A DNA stretch of 64,000 nt from a virus: positions 1 to 64,000 of IMG/VR virus record IMGVR_UViG_3300035211_000053, one strand, 5' to 3'. Shown piece by piece: positions 47,488 through 54,961 of this stretch. Within the stretch, counting starts at the first letter, position 1. Every line of letters starts with the position of its first letter. The position numbers and the translations under genes are program-made. Under the pieces are notes generated by a model. That model was given only the letters and a program-made list of their open reading frames with translations, was not told the origin of the DNA and ran no database searches.

Positions 47488-48386
47488 TTCGACTCGTCTC
47501 CAAACTGCCCAACCGCCAACCGTTGCTTGTACCACTCTGGCAGCCCGAATCCGGAAGACCGCAACACGTCTTTGCGGATCCATTTCCAGAGCCGATCCTT
47601 GATTTCGTCAGCGCACTCTGCCTCGATGTCTAGCTGGACTTCTTTCAGTAGCGCGCCAATGTCCTTGGGGGTACCGGTCAACTCACCACGATCACGAAGA
47701 TGCTGCACCGCCTTGTCCCACCGCGCCTCTGTTCGGTACATGTGGCACAGCTCCTGCTTGATGTCTCCACCAGCCAGTTGCCGTTGACGCCAATCATCCC
47801 GGTGCACTTCCTTGAAACGCTCCGAGACGTGCTTTCCCATGAGCACGCGGCCGTCGATCCCGAATCGGTGGTAATTCTTGAAAACCAGACCCTCGACCTT
47901 CTGGCCCCCGAGCATCGAAACGTTCTCCATCAGGTGCTCGACGTCCGTAAACGACGAGAGCTTTGCAACTCGAAACGTCGGGACAGCCTCGAGACCTAGG
48001 CGCTCTCCCCATTCTCGGACACCATCCGGCTGCGTGTAGTGCTCCCCGGCCCGACTCACATCAAACAACACGATGTGTCCCCTTGGTACGCGGTCATAGG
48101 CTAGCGTGTTGTGCTTCGGTCTCTGCAGGTACTCTCCGCGAAACACGACACCCTCAGGCAACCCTGACAGCTTCGTGATGGTCTCAACTGCCTTGGCAAA
48201 CATTCCGTCCGGAGCATCCACGTTGACCACAGCCCCCTTAGACCGCGCATGAAGCTCTCCGTCAACGACGCCAAAGCTAAACTGGCTGCCATCCACTTTT
48301 TCCTGGACGACAACCTCGTCGAAAAACAGCTCCGCGATCGCGGAGTGGCCCAGCGCGTAGATCTTGGCGTAGCTTGGTAGTTTCAC
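47484..48386 (-). CDS. RNA ligase (Rnl2-like nucleotidyltransferase)
   Basis: 300 aa from GTG 48386. Nucleotidyltransferase motifs in order: I EKVDGSQ (Lys30), III VFRGEYL (Glu about 85), IV KVEGLVFK (165-170), V VLMGKHV (Lys about 185). The C-terminal 110 residues are a helical domain (RWDKAVQHLRDRGELTGTPK). It would seal RNA nicks, for example tRNAs cut by host defence nucleases. It follows the helicase gene. Polynucleotide kinase partner not found in the window. Confidence 0.8.
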   Translation of the reverse strand: MKLPSYAKIYALGHSAIAELFFDEVVVQEKVDGSQFSFGVVDGELHARSKGAVVNVDAPDGMFAKAVETITKLSGLPEGVVFRGEYLQRPKHNTLAYDRVPRGHIVLFDVSRAGEHYTQPDGVREWGERLGLEAVPTFRVAKLSSFTDVEHLMENVSMLGGQKVEGLVFKNYHRFGIDGRVLMGKHVSERFKEVHRDDWRQRQLAGGDIKQELCHMYRTEARWDKAVQHLRDRGELTGTPKDIGALLKEVQLDIEAECADEIKDRLWKWIRKDVLRSSGFGLPEWYKQRLAVGQFGDESK

Positions 48387-48451
48387 GGGTACCTCGTCTC
48401 GGTGTCGTCTGGCTCGGGGGCGGGGGCGTCAAGGTCGGCAGGAAAACTCAC
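48383..48451 (-). CDS. 22-codon ORF between helicase and RNA ligase
   Basis: GTG 48451 follows AGGAGGTACCC and ends at TGA 48383, overlapping the ligase start. The product (VSFPADLDAPAPEPDDTETR, YP) has the same RYP end as the helicase, because the GAGGTACCCGTGA sequence is repeated at both junctions. It may be only a duplicated initiation signal. Expression is uncertain. Confidence 0.3.
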   Translation of the reverse strand: MSFPADLDAPAPEPDDTETRYP

Positions 48452-49461
48452 GGGTACCTCCTGTCTGCGTCCTCGTCAGCATCAAGGTACGACCACTCGT
48501 CTTTGTCATGGGCTGGGTGAGCCGGCATGTCGGCGTCGAAACATGCTGACTCGTCGTTCCACTTCATCGCCACCGTTCCCTTGACGCCATCTTTCGACTT
48601 GTCGATCTTGATGCATTTCGTGCCTCCAACAACGACCACACGACCATCCTTGATGAGGTTCTCGTCTGGGGTGAAGCCGATGAGGATGTGTTCCGCCGCG
48701 TTGCTCACGTCGCGGCACTCACGTACCGAGTTCTTGTCCGGGTATTTCTTGCCTGTCTGCTCGGTGATCTGGCTGACGATGATCGTGCAACAGTCCGTCC
48801 TGCGGCCAACACTGCGCATCAACGCGGCGGTCTCCCGAAAGCGTACGCGTTCGTCCTGGTACCGACGCCCGGTCTTCGCCTCCTGCAGGTAGTCCCATGC
48901 CACCAGATCGATCCTTTCAGTCCTAATGAGTCCCTCGACCTGTCTCGCAAGTTGCTCGATGGTCAAGTTGCCGGCCTCGATGTAGACCGGAACTGGCTCA
49001 GCTCGTCGGGCAACATCCTGCACGCGCTCCAGTTCATCAGCGGTGAGTTTTCTATCGCGCAGCCGCAGCGCGTTCACCTGCGCACGCCGACACAGCAACC
49101 GATCTGCATAGATCGTCCTCGGGTCCTCAAACGAAACAATCAACACGCGCTTCCCGCGTTTCAGGTTCTCGTCGGCCACCGAGATCACGAACAGACTTTT
49201 ACCCCAGCTGCTTTCCGCGGCGACAACCCAGCTGTGTCCTGGTCTCAGACCGCCGGTCAGCTTGTCAATCTGGTGGTGGCCGGTCGTTCCTCGTTCCTGT
49301 CGTTCTTTGCTCTGTGAGCGGACCGCCGCTTCCTCGATTAGCTCCTTGACCGTGTAGACTCGCGCCTCATCGGCTGCTTCATCGTCGTGCGGCGGCTGCG
49401 CGTCTGCACCTGAGGCGTGTGCTTTGGCTGCCTGGATCTTCTCGATTGCCGTAGCCATCAT
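48448..49461 (-). CDS. DnaB-like replicative helicase
   Basis: 337 aa. Single RecA-type domain: Walker A AESSWGKS (82-89), IVSFEDP, Walker B LVAWDYLQ (186-193), TIIVSQITEQTGKKYPDKN and a basic IGGTKCIKIDKSKDGVKG-like arginine-finger region. The N-terminal domain of bacterial DnaB is missing, as in many phage helicases. Unwinds DNA ahead of the replisome. It is coupled by ATGATG to the primase gene. Confidence 0.8.
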   Translation of the reverse strand: MMATAIEKIQAAKAHASGADAQPPHDDEAADEARVYTVKELIEEAAVRSQSKERQERGTTGHHQIDKLTGGLRPGHSWVVAAESSWGKSLFVISVADENLKRGKRVLIVSFEDPRTIYADRLLCRRAQVNALRLRDRKLTADELERVQDVARRAEPVPVYIEAGNLTIEQLARQVEGLIRTERIDLVAWDYLQEAKTGRRYQDERVRFRETAALMRSVGRRTDCCTIIVSQITEQTGKKYPDKNSVRECRDVSNAAEHILIGFTPDENLIKDGRVVVVGGTKCIKIDKSKDGVKGTVAMKWNDESACFDADMPAHPAHDKDEWSYLDADEDADRRYP

Positions 49462-50531
49462 CCTGTCCTTCGCACCCGAAGCAGGCTCAACGCCACATCA
49501 AACCCATGCGGATCAGACTCCAGCATTCGTGCCAGCGCGTCCTCGTCGATCGCGTGCAGCACATCGAGGTTTCCACGGCCTGAGCAGTGCCCGTGACTGC
49601 AGACGAATTGCCCCAGCGGTCGAGACTCGCTCGGGGGCATGATGACCGTGCTTGAGTCATCGCCGCGCCCCCGACCATCTGAGTGGCTTGCCGCCCATGG
49701 ACACTCGACCGTCACCGTACCGGTTGGTGTCTCGAAGCCAACACGCAACCCGGCCTCGGCCAGCAGCCTGGCCAAAAAACACGTTGCCGCCGGTCCCGTT
49801 GGCGGGGCGTGACCCCTGCGTGCGCGCCCAGCCAGCAGATCAAGCAATGGCCCAGGGATCTCCGCCAACTCTGTCTCGAGCGGGTGCACGGCTAGGTCCC
49901 ACGCATATCGGCGGCCGCTTCTGTGGAGTGACGGGGCCACGATGATGTAGCCACCATCGCCCTTGACCTCCACACCTGGACGCAAGGCGCTCTTGCCGCA
50001 CGCGCTGGAGATGTAACGACCAGGATGCCGAAAGACCCATTGCTCGCCACCGCCGCCAGTCATCTGCATCGGGGTTTCAGGCGGCTCTACACCCACATCA
50101 GCACACAGGTCCCTAAACCCCTCAACACCATCCTCCGCTGGATTGTGCCGGTCCAGGTCAAACACGACAATGCCGCTCACCTCGCCGGTTGCGACCAGGA
50201 CGTTGGCGGATGGCCAAAGGCGTGCCCATCGACTGATTGTCGCTTGGTCAGTGGTGGCGTCCTTCAAGCCGTGTGGCGTCCGAGGGTGCTTGCCAACGCG
50301 CTGGCATGGTGTCCCGAGACAACGCACGCCGCAATCGGCACGCCCGCAGCTGCAGCGACCAGAAGCGTCACGCTGATGTCCACAGCCGCAACGCTCGGGG
50401 GCCGCTGGGTCTGGCTTGTGGATGCACGTGCAAACGGTCTGTCCGTCACGCTGGATTGGCCAGTGGCAGGGGGCAACGCGCCACCCAAGCCTGGAGGCGT
50501 AGACCGGTGCGGATTCGGCGAAGGGTTTCAT
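49458..50531 (-). CDS. bifunctional primase/polymerase (PrimPol-like)
   Basis: 357 aa. Cys-rich block (CGCGHQRDASGRCSCGRADC, about 48-67), then GKHPRTPHGLKDATTDQATI, catalytic VVFDLDRHN (Asp 125 and 127), MTGGGGEQWVFR and VEVKGDGGYIIVAPS (188-202). These are the standard PrimPol motifs. A C-terminal zinc-like part has CPWAASHSDGR and CSHGHCSGRG. It makes primers for replication and may copy short tracts. It sits between replisome organiser and helicase. Confidence 0.85.
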   Translation of the reverse strand: MKPFAESAPVYASRLGWRVAPCHWPIQRDGQTVCTCIHKPDPAAPERCGCGHQRDASGRCSCGRADCGVRCLGTPCQRVGKHPRTPHGLKDATTDQATISRWARLWPSANVLVATGEVSGIVVFDLDRHNPAEDGVEGFRDLCADVGVEPPETPMQMTGGGGEQWVFRHPGRYISSACGKSALRPGVEVKGDGGYIIVAPSLHRSGRRYAWDLAVHPLETELAEIPGPLLDLLAGRARRGHAPPTGPAATCFLARLLAEAGLRVGFETPTGTVTVECPWAASHSDGRGRGDDSSTVIMPPSESRPLGQFVCSHGHCSGRGNLDVLHAIDEDALARMLESDPHGFDVALSLLRVRRTG

Positions 50532-51328
50532 TTGACGAAGCTCCGCCCGAGGTCCTCGAGTTCTTTCGACAACGGCGCGCTTTGCCCAGAGCCGCTCCCG
50601 TTGGCTTGACCATTCTCATGAAGCTCGATCAGCCGTTCGACTTGGGCATTGTCCCGCAAGATTTGCTCTAGACCGTCATACTTCCTAGTCGATTTCGGAT
50701 CGGTTCCCATCAGCCACGGGTCGCTTTTGGCCCCCAGAATGGCCTTGCTAAGCTCATCCACTGTGAAGTCCTTGAGCCTCGCTTCGATTCGGCTCAAGCG
50801 CTTCCTGTCAGCCCTTGCCCTCGGGTGTCCCATCTGTTCGGCCCAGAAGTCGAAAACTTGCTGCTCAGGTGGTTCTTTGGTAGATCCAGTTTCTGCTTCT
50901 GCTTCTGCTTCTGCTTGGGCTGACGGAGGCTTACTATGCTTACGTTTGCTTACGCTCTTATTACGCTCTCGCCAGCGTTTTTGTGCCTCCCGGTTCTGCC
51001 GACGCCTGTCGTCCTCATTCCTGAACTCCCTATATTTCTGATGGTTTAGGAGTTCGAACCCACCGTCAACCACGCGCAAGCGGCGCCCTTCGTGTTCCTG
51101 TGAACGGGAGTACCGATCCGGTGACTGGAACTTTGCCAGGGCCGACTCGCAAACCTCTAGCTCCACCCCTGACAACCGCGCCAGTCCTGGAACGGTCGAC
51201 GCGACGAACCCGTTTGCATCCGAGAGCGCTAGAAGCGTGATCCATACCACTCTGGTGTCCGAGTCCTCGCTCCAGATCGTCGATGTGACGATGCTGGAAA
51301 ACAGCTTCGTGAACCCGTCTATTGCCAT
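50528..51328 (-). CDS. replisome organiser / DnaD-like replication initiator
   Basis: 266 aa from ATG 51328 (ATGA overlap). The N-terminal winged helix has GFTKLFSSIVTSTIWSEDSD, RVVWITLLALSDANGFVAS, GLARLSGVELEVCESAL. The middle is basic; an AEAEAEAET stretch comes from a CTTCTG microsatellite (about 50,888-50,918). The C-terminal helical part (DEQVFDFWAEQMGHPRAR-like) ends with helicase-loader-like helices. Order initiator-primase-helicase supports its role. Confidence 0.6.
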   Translation of the reverse strand: MAIDGFTKLFSSIVTSTIWSEDSDTRVVWITLLALSDANGFVASTVPGLARLSGVELEVCESALAKFQSPDRYSRSQEHEGRRLRVVDGGFELLNHQKYREFRNEDDRRRQNREAQKRWRERNKSVSKRKHSKPPSAQAEAEAEAETGSTKEPPEQQVFDFWAEQMGHPRARADRKRLSRIEARLKDFTVDELSKAILGAKSDPWLMGTDPKSTRKYDGLEQILRDNAQVERLIELHENGQANGSGSGQSAPLSKELEDLGRSFVK

Positions 51329-51843
51329 CAGACGCAAATCCTTCGCAGAGATCCGAATGGGAACAGCACCATCGGAGGACTTACGCGATCGCCGGTTTTC
51401 GCGTTCAGCCCGTCCCAGATCCGTTCCGATGATCTGATCCTAGACAACTCTCCCCAAAAAACTCCAGTTGGCTCTTCGCGTTCGTGCATGAAGAACAAAT
51501 ACACGGGGCGAGACGTCAAGATCGACACACGCGCATACTGATCCAGCAGCCTGCGTTCGCAACCCGTCTCAAGAGTCTCGCTCACCCCGTCAGTGCGAAC
51601 CCATCTCGTCTTCCGTTTCACCTCTGCGAAGAACTGCTCGTCTTTCCAACAAAGCAGGTCAGGAAGCGTTAGCCCCTCCAGTGACCCATTTACCGAAGCC
51701 CACGCCGAAGGCGCAGATTGCCGGATAAACTGGTACATTGGCAGGACAACATTGCCGCGCCGGATAAGCATGGCTCCAATCTTGTGCTCACCCTCCTCCC
51801 CGAAGCGCAAAGCGTCCTCGAAGTTCACGCTTCGAGCCCCCAT
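51328..51843 (-). CDS. PD-(D/E)XK nuclease-like protein
   Basis: 171 aa from ATG 51843; GTG 51828 (GTGA overlap) and ATG 51852 are alternatives. GLTLPDLLCWKDEQFFAEVK (about 55-75) gives the PD-x(n)-ExK motif of the restriction-nuclease fold. RRLLDQYARVSILTSRPVYL is the following helix and strand. Could resolve recombination intermediates or act on replicating DNA. Located between the methyltransferase and the replisome organiser. Confidence 0.6.
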   Translation of the reverse strand: MGARSVNFEDALRFGEEGEHKIGAMLIRRGNVVLPMYQFIRQSAPSAWASVNGSLEGLTLPDLLCWKDEQFFAEVKRKTRWVRTDGVSETLETGCERRLLDQYARVSILTSRPVYLFFMHEREEPTGVFWGELSRIRSSERIWDGLNAKTGDRVSPPMVLFPFGSLRRICV

Positions 51844-52958
51844 GTGTCCCATCCATCTGGGACATCGCGAGCAAACAGCTCTACCCTAGGAAGCCTTGGA
51901 TACATCGCCTCGATCGCAGCTCGAACCTCGGTTGGCTTGGCGCTATGCTCTGACCTAGCCGAAGCACAAGTGAAGACGCTACCAGGCCTGGCCTTGGGCG
52001 GAGGCGTTGGAATGTCGCCACGGACCCCAACGAGAATCAGCTCGTGGTTCTGACGAAAGTAGTACCCCATGCCCGTCCCTGGCTTTTGCCAGACCGCAGA
52101 CGTCTTGTAGGTGAAGCCCCATGCTTTGAGAACTTCTAGCGCACCAGGGAGCAGCGGGGATGTTGCCCACAGGAACAGAACGGCGTCATTTGCGGCCGGA
52201 GGACGCAGGGCCTTGATCTCGTCCAGGGTCATGGTCGGGTAGTTGTTCTCGACCTTGCGATTGTCGGTGGTGAAACCGCCATCATATCTCCATGGCGGGT
52301 CCGCGTAGACTACGTTGTATAGGCGATCCGGCATGGGCTTGGCCGACTCTTTGGTGGCCAAAGCCTCCACTCTTCGTTCGCGGTTCTCGTCCTGCTTCTT
52401 CTGCTTCAGTTGCTTAGCGATCTCCTTGGCTTTTATGGGGTTCTCCGCGGCCTTTCTCTGAGCTGCCTGCGAAGCGTTGGCGGCAATGACGCTAGCCGCA
52501 CTCACCGCAAGCTTCCCCTGGTCGACGGCGGCGATCAGCTCGGGCGCTCCCTTCTCCAGGACCACGCGGGCACGTTTCACGCTTGGCGTGCTGACGTTCA
52601 AAAGGCCAGATGCATCACCCTGGGAAACTGGATCAATTGATCCAGTTTTTTTTGGCCTTCCCTCACCGAGGTTCGCCACCCTAGCGGCCACCATGGCGCG
52701 CTGGCTCTCGTCAAGGTGACGACGGCGAAGGTTCAGTGAGATGACTTCTCCGAGCGGGTCCTTCCCGCGATACTCCCTGAACAGAGGCTCCACATGAGCG
52801 GATTTGCACGCGCGAAAACGGTTGCGTCCATCAAGGATCTTGCCTTCGAACGTGACAATCTTCTCGCGAAGGCCACGCTCGCCGATGTCCTTGACTAAAT
52901 CGTCGAACTCCTGCCCCTCGAGCAGAGGAAACAGACCAGCCAATCTATGAAATTGCAC
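51825..52958 (-). CDS. ParB-like/MT-A70 adenine methyltransferase fusion
   Basis: 377 aa from GTG 52958 after GAGGTGACGC. Residues 1-110 are a ParB/Srx-type domain (GKILDGRNRFRACKS, then NLRRRHLDESQRAMVAARVA), 120-200 a helical linker. Residues 212-377 are MT-A70: VVYADPPW (218-223, catalytic DPPW), FLWATSPLLPGALEVLKAWG and NHELILVGVRG. It methylates adenine in DNA and may protect phage DNA. The ParB part probably guides DNA binding. Confidence 0.85.
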   Translation of the reverse strand: MQFHRLAGLFPLLEGQEFDDLVKDIGERGLREKIVTFEGKILDGRNRFRACKSAHVEPLFREYRGKDPLGEVISLNLRRRHLDESQRAMVAARVANLGEGRPKKTGSIDPVSQGDASGLLNVSTPSVKRARVVLEKGAPELIAAVDQGKLAVSAASVIAANASQAAQRKAAENPIKAKEIAKQLKQKKQDENRERRVEALATKESAKPMPDRLYNVVYADPPWRYDGGFTTDNRKVENNYPTMTLDEIKALRPPAANDAVLFLWATSPLLPGALEVLKAWGFTYKTSAVWQKPGTGMGYYFRQNHELILVGVRGDIPTPPPKARPGSVFTCASARSEHSAKPTEVRAAIEAMYPRLPRVELFARDVPDGWDTWGLEA

Positions 52959-52961
52959 GCG

Positions 52962-53084
52962 TCACCTCACGTCCCCCCGAAGGGCCACAGCGATGGGTGC
53001 TGCACGACGACAGAAGCCGACGATCCCATCGTTGTGGACCCGCGGGGAGGCGCGAAGCCTGGCTTCAATCGAATCGTGCAGCAT
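52962..53084 (-). CDS. 40-aa leader ORF at a leaderless promoter
   Basis: ATG 53084 lies 7 nt after the -10 of the promoter at 53092-53120, with no ribosome-binding site. The product is MLHDSIEARLRASPRVHNDG followed by IVGFCRRAAPIAVALRGDVR. The stop is 3 nt before the methyltransferase GTG, and the end of the ORF supplies its ribosome-binding site. It may be a small protein or serve to couple translation. Confidence 0.45.
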   Translation of the reverse strand: MLHDSIEARLRASPRVHNDGIVGFCRRAAPIAVALRGDVR

Positions 53085-53091
53085 CCCCGCA

Positions 53092-53120
53092 AGTCTGCCC
53101 GAGGCCGGGACGGGTGTCAA
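53092..53120 (-). promoter_or_regulatory. minus-strand promoter of the replication operon
   Basis: On the minus strand TTGACA (53120-53115), 17 nt, CAGACT (53097-53092), then 7 nt to ATG 53084. A perfect -35 and standard spacing. It would start the methyltransferase-replication transcript and give a leaderless first ORF. Confidence 0.6.
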
Positions 53121-53743
53121 GGTGGATCCTTTCTGTTTCGCTTGGATTGCCGCTTTGCCAGCTCCCTGGTCTCTCGCCGGTGGCACATGACGCACAGCGT
53201 ACGGAGGTTTTCGAGCCCACAGGAGCCTCCGCCCTCGACGACCGGAACGATGTGGTCGATTTCCCACAGCCGCCGCGCCAGATTCCAATGACTCTCCGGG
53301 AGCCCAACGGCCCGGCACCTGACCTGTAGCTCAGGACCGACAGGCAACCAGCGTGAGATGACGTCCCGTGCCCCGTCCAGCCGACAAGGTCCGTGCCCGC
53401 ACCGTCCCCAACGCCACGTTGTGTGGCAGCAGTACACCATCCTGTGAGTCATCATCAGCGCTTCGGTTTCGTGTAGCCGCAGCTCTTCCAGCTCACGGAA
53501 AAGTCCGATGCAGTCCAACCCGCAGGCCCAGCAAACCCCGTGGTCGCGTTCCTCAACCAACTTGGCCTGGTGGGCCGTGTCCGAGATCACCCGCCTGGCA
53601 TCGATGCAGGCCTGGCTGCACCAGCTGATCTTGCCCTTCGGGACTTCCTTTCCGCAGCCACGGCACAGGGCTCTCCCGTTGGGACCACGAGGCAAGTCGC
53701 GGATCGGAATGTTTTTTGGACGTCGGTTAAACCGATCGGTCAT
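53117..53743 (-). CDS. HNH endonuclease with N-terminal zinc fingers
   Basis: 208 aa. Cys-rich N-terminus: CRGCGKEVPKGKISWCSQAC (27-46) and CWACGLDC. The C-terminal HNH is RLWEIDHIVPVVEGGGSCGL with ENLRTLCVMCHRRETREL (His and two CxxC). ATGA overlap with the membrane protein gene. It may be a packaging-related or homing nuclease, or act on host DNA. Confidence 0.8.
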   Translation of the reverse strand: MTDRFNRRPKNIPIRDLPRGPNGRALCRGCGKEVPKGKISWCSQACIDARRVISDTAHQAKLVEERDHGVCWACGLDCIGLFRELEELRLHETEALMMTHRMVYCCHTTWRWGRCGHGPCRLDGARDVISRWLPVGPELQVRCRAVGLPESHWNLARRLWEIDHIVPVVEGGGSCGLENLRTLCVMCHRRETRELAKRQSKRNRKDPP

Positions 53744-53997
53744 CGCATCAGGTCTTTGCCAAATAGCAGCGCATATCCGAGCACAAGCGCAACTGGGATC
53801 AGCAGTGGCCAGAGCAAGATGGCTACGATGGCTACGAAGGGCCGGAAGTCCATGGGCCAGTACTCAACCGGCGGGCCTTCGTTTCGGATGCCGCGGTTGC
53901 GCCATTGCCGCCAGCCCAGCACCAGTACCATCCCGAGATGCAGCACGGTGCCCAAGAGCCACGCGCCGATCAGCCAATGTCCAATGATTTCAGTCAT
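53740..53997 (-). CDS. two-span membrane protein
   Basis: 85 aa. Hydrophobic spans IIGHWLIGAWLLGTVLHLGM and AIVAILLWPLLIPVALVLGY are separated by a basic loop (GWRQWRNRGIRNEG). It starts after GTGAGGCTAC. No family was recognised. Possibly a superinfection-exclusion or inner-membrane early protein. Confidence 0.6.
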   Translation of the reverse strand: MTEIIGHWLIGAWLLGTVLHLGMVLVLGWRQWRNRGIRNEGPPVEYWPMDFRPFVAIVAILLWPLLIPVALVLGYALLFGKDLMR

Positions 53998-54042
53998 GTA
54001 GCCTCACTCTTTGTTCATATCCCGATCGGCCAATCGCGCTAC

Positions 54043-54345
54043 TCACATCGCGCCTCCGCCTACCCTCGGCCACAGCCTGGCCGTCGAGCCTTCCCAGACG
54101 ACCATGACCCCGGCTGCCTGGAGACGCCCGGTACCCGTCGTGGCGTGGCGCTGGAGGGCTCGCAGGGGGCTCCGCCAGGACACGCGCCCAGCAAGCCGCT
54201 CGGCCACCTGACGGAGCGTGAGCCCGGGCTCGGCGGTGACGGCCTCGGCCACGATGGCGAAGTCAGCTTGGGCCTTGGCCTGGGTGCGGCGACACGTCCC
54301 GAATGCTTGCCGCGTGGCTACTGCTGCTGAGAATCTCATGCTCAC
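54043..54345 (-). CDS. small HTH-like protein
   Basis: About 100 aa; GTG 54345 overlaps the previous stop and ATG 54339 is an alternative. AKAQADFAIVAEAVTAEPGL followed by TLRQVAERLAGRVSWRSPLR resembles a winged helix. Ends with VMVVWEGSTARLWPRVG. Could be a DNA-binding regulator. Confidence 0.5.
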   Translation of the reverse strand: MSMRFSAAVATRQAFGTCRRTQAKAQADFAIVAEAVTAEPGLTLRQVAERLAGRVSWRSPLRALQRHATTGTGRLQAAGVMVVWEGSTARLWPRVGGGAM

Positions 54346-54659
54346 CACACTGCTCTCCTTCTCCACTGGAGCACCGTGTCCACGGCCTCTTTGACGCTGT
54401 GGACGATGGCGACCCGCGATCCGCAGCCGCGAGCCCTGGTATGCCACTGCAGCTGCTTGGGACTTGGAAGCTGCCCAGTCAGCTTCACTTCGAGCCATCC
54501 GCCCCACCCGGCCTCCACGCGGATGTCGGGCGTCCCGGGAGGCACAGCGGTTGGACCATTACTTCTCCGCACACCGTGTTCAGCCTTCACGCGAAACGCC
54601 CAGACACCAAGCTTCGCAAGTTGCCGGCAAATGTCTTCCTGAAGCTGGATTTCGGTCAT
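54342..54659 (-). CDS. VRR-NUC domain nuclease
   Basis: 105 aa from ATG 54659 (ATGA). TEIQLQEDICRQLAKLGVWA, then PPGTPDIRVEAGWGGWLEVK (PD and ExK-type EVK) and PSPKQLQWHTRARGCGSRVA, IVHSVKEAVDTV. This is the compact VRR-NUC fold (PD-(D/E)XK superfamily), often a structure-specific nuclease in phages. Confidence 0.8.
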   Translation of the reverse strand: MTEIQLQEDICRQLAKLGVWAFRVKAEHGVRRSNGPTAVPPGTPDIRVEAGWGGWLEVKLTGQLPSPKQLQWHTRARGCGSRVAIVHSVKEAVDTVLQWRRRAVW

Positions 54660-54961
54660 CGCTCTATCCCCAGTTCTCGGATCCTGGCCGCGCTCAGGCG
54701 CCAAAGCAGGTACGCACCAAACTTCGCTGTCTCGCTCTCGAGGATCCCCTCTTGCTCGAGCAGTTCCAGGTTGGATCGCACGTAGCCCACGGCATACCCA
54801 ACCGACCTGGCAACGTCCTCAGTTGCAAACGCCTCCCCCTCCAGCCAGGGCTCAGTCTGGATCAGGGTCAGCACAGCGCGCCGCACATTGCTATCATTAG
54901 GGCAGTACGGCGGCGGGTACATGATGCCGCGCAACTCCAGCTGAGCCGGCCCGTCAGTCAT
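54656..54961 (-). CDS. winged-helix-like small protein
   Basis: 101 aa. VRRAVLTLIQTEPWLEGEAF, ATEDVARSVGYAVGYVRSNL, ELLEQEGILESETAKFGAYL form a plausible winged helix. The start overlaps the methyltransferase stop by 8 nt (ATGACTGA). Probably DNA-binding. Confidence 0.55.
   Translation of the reverse strand: MTDGPAQLELRGIMYPPPYCPNDSNVRRAVLTLIQTEPWLEGEAFATEDVARSVGYAVGYVRSNLELLEQEGILESETAKFGAYLLWRLSAARIRELGIER

Noticed and set aside
50880-50925. CTTCTG microsatellite as a possible regulatory repeat
   Set aside because: It lies in frame within the replisome organiser, encodes an AEAEAE linker, and is adequately explained as a flexible segment.
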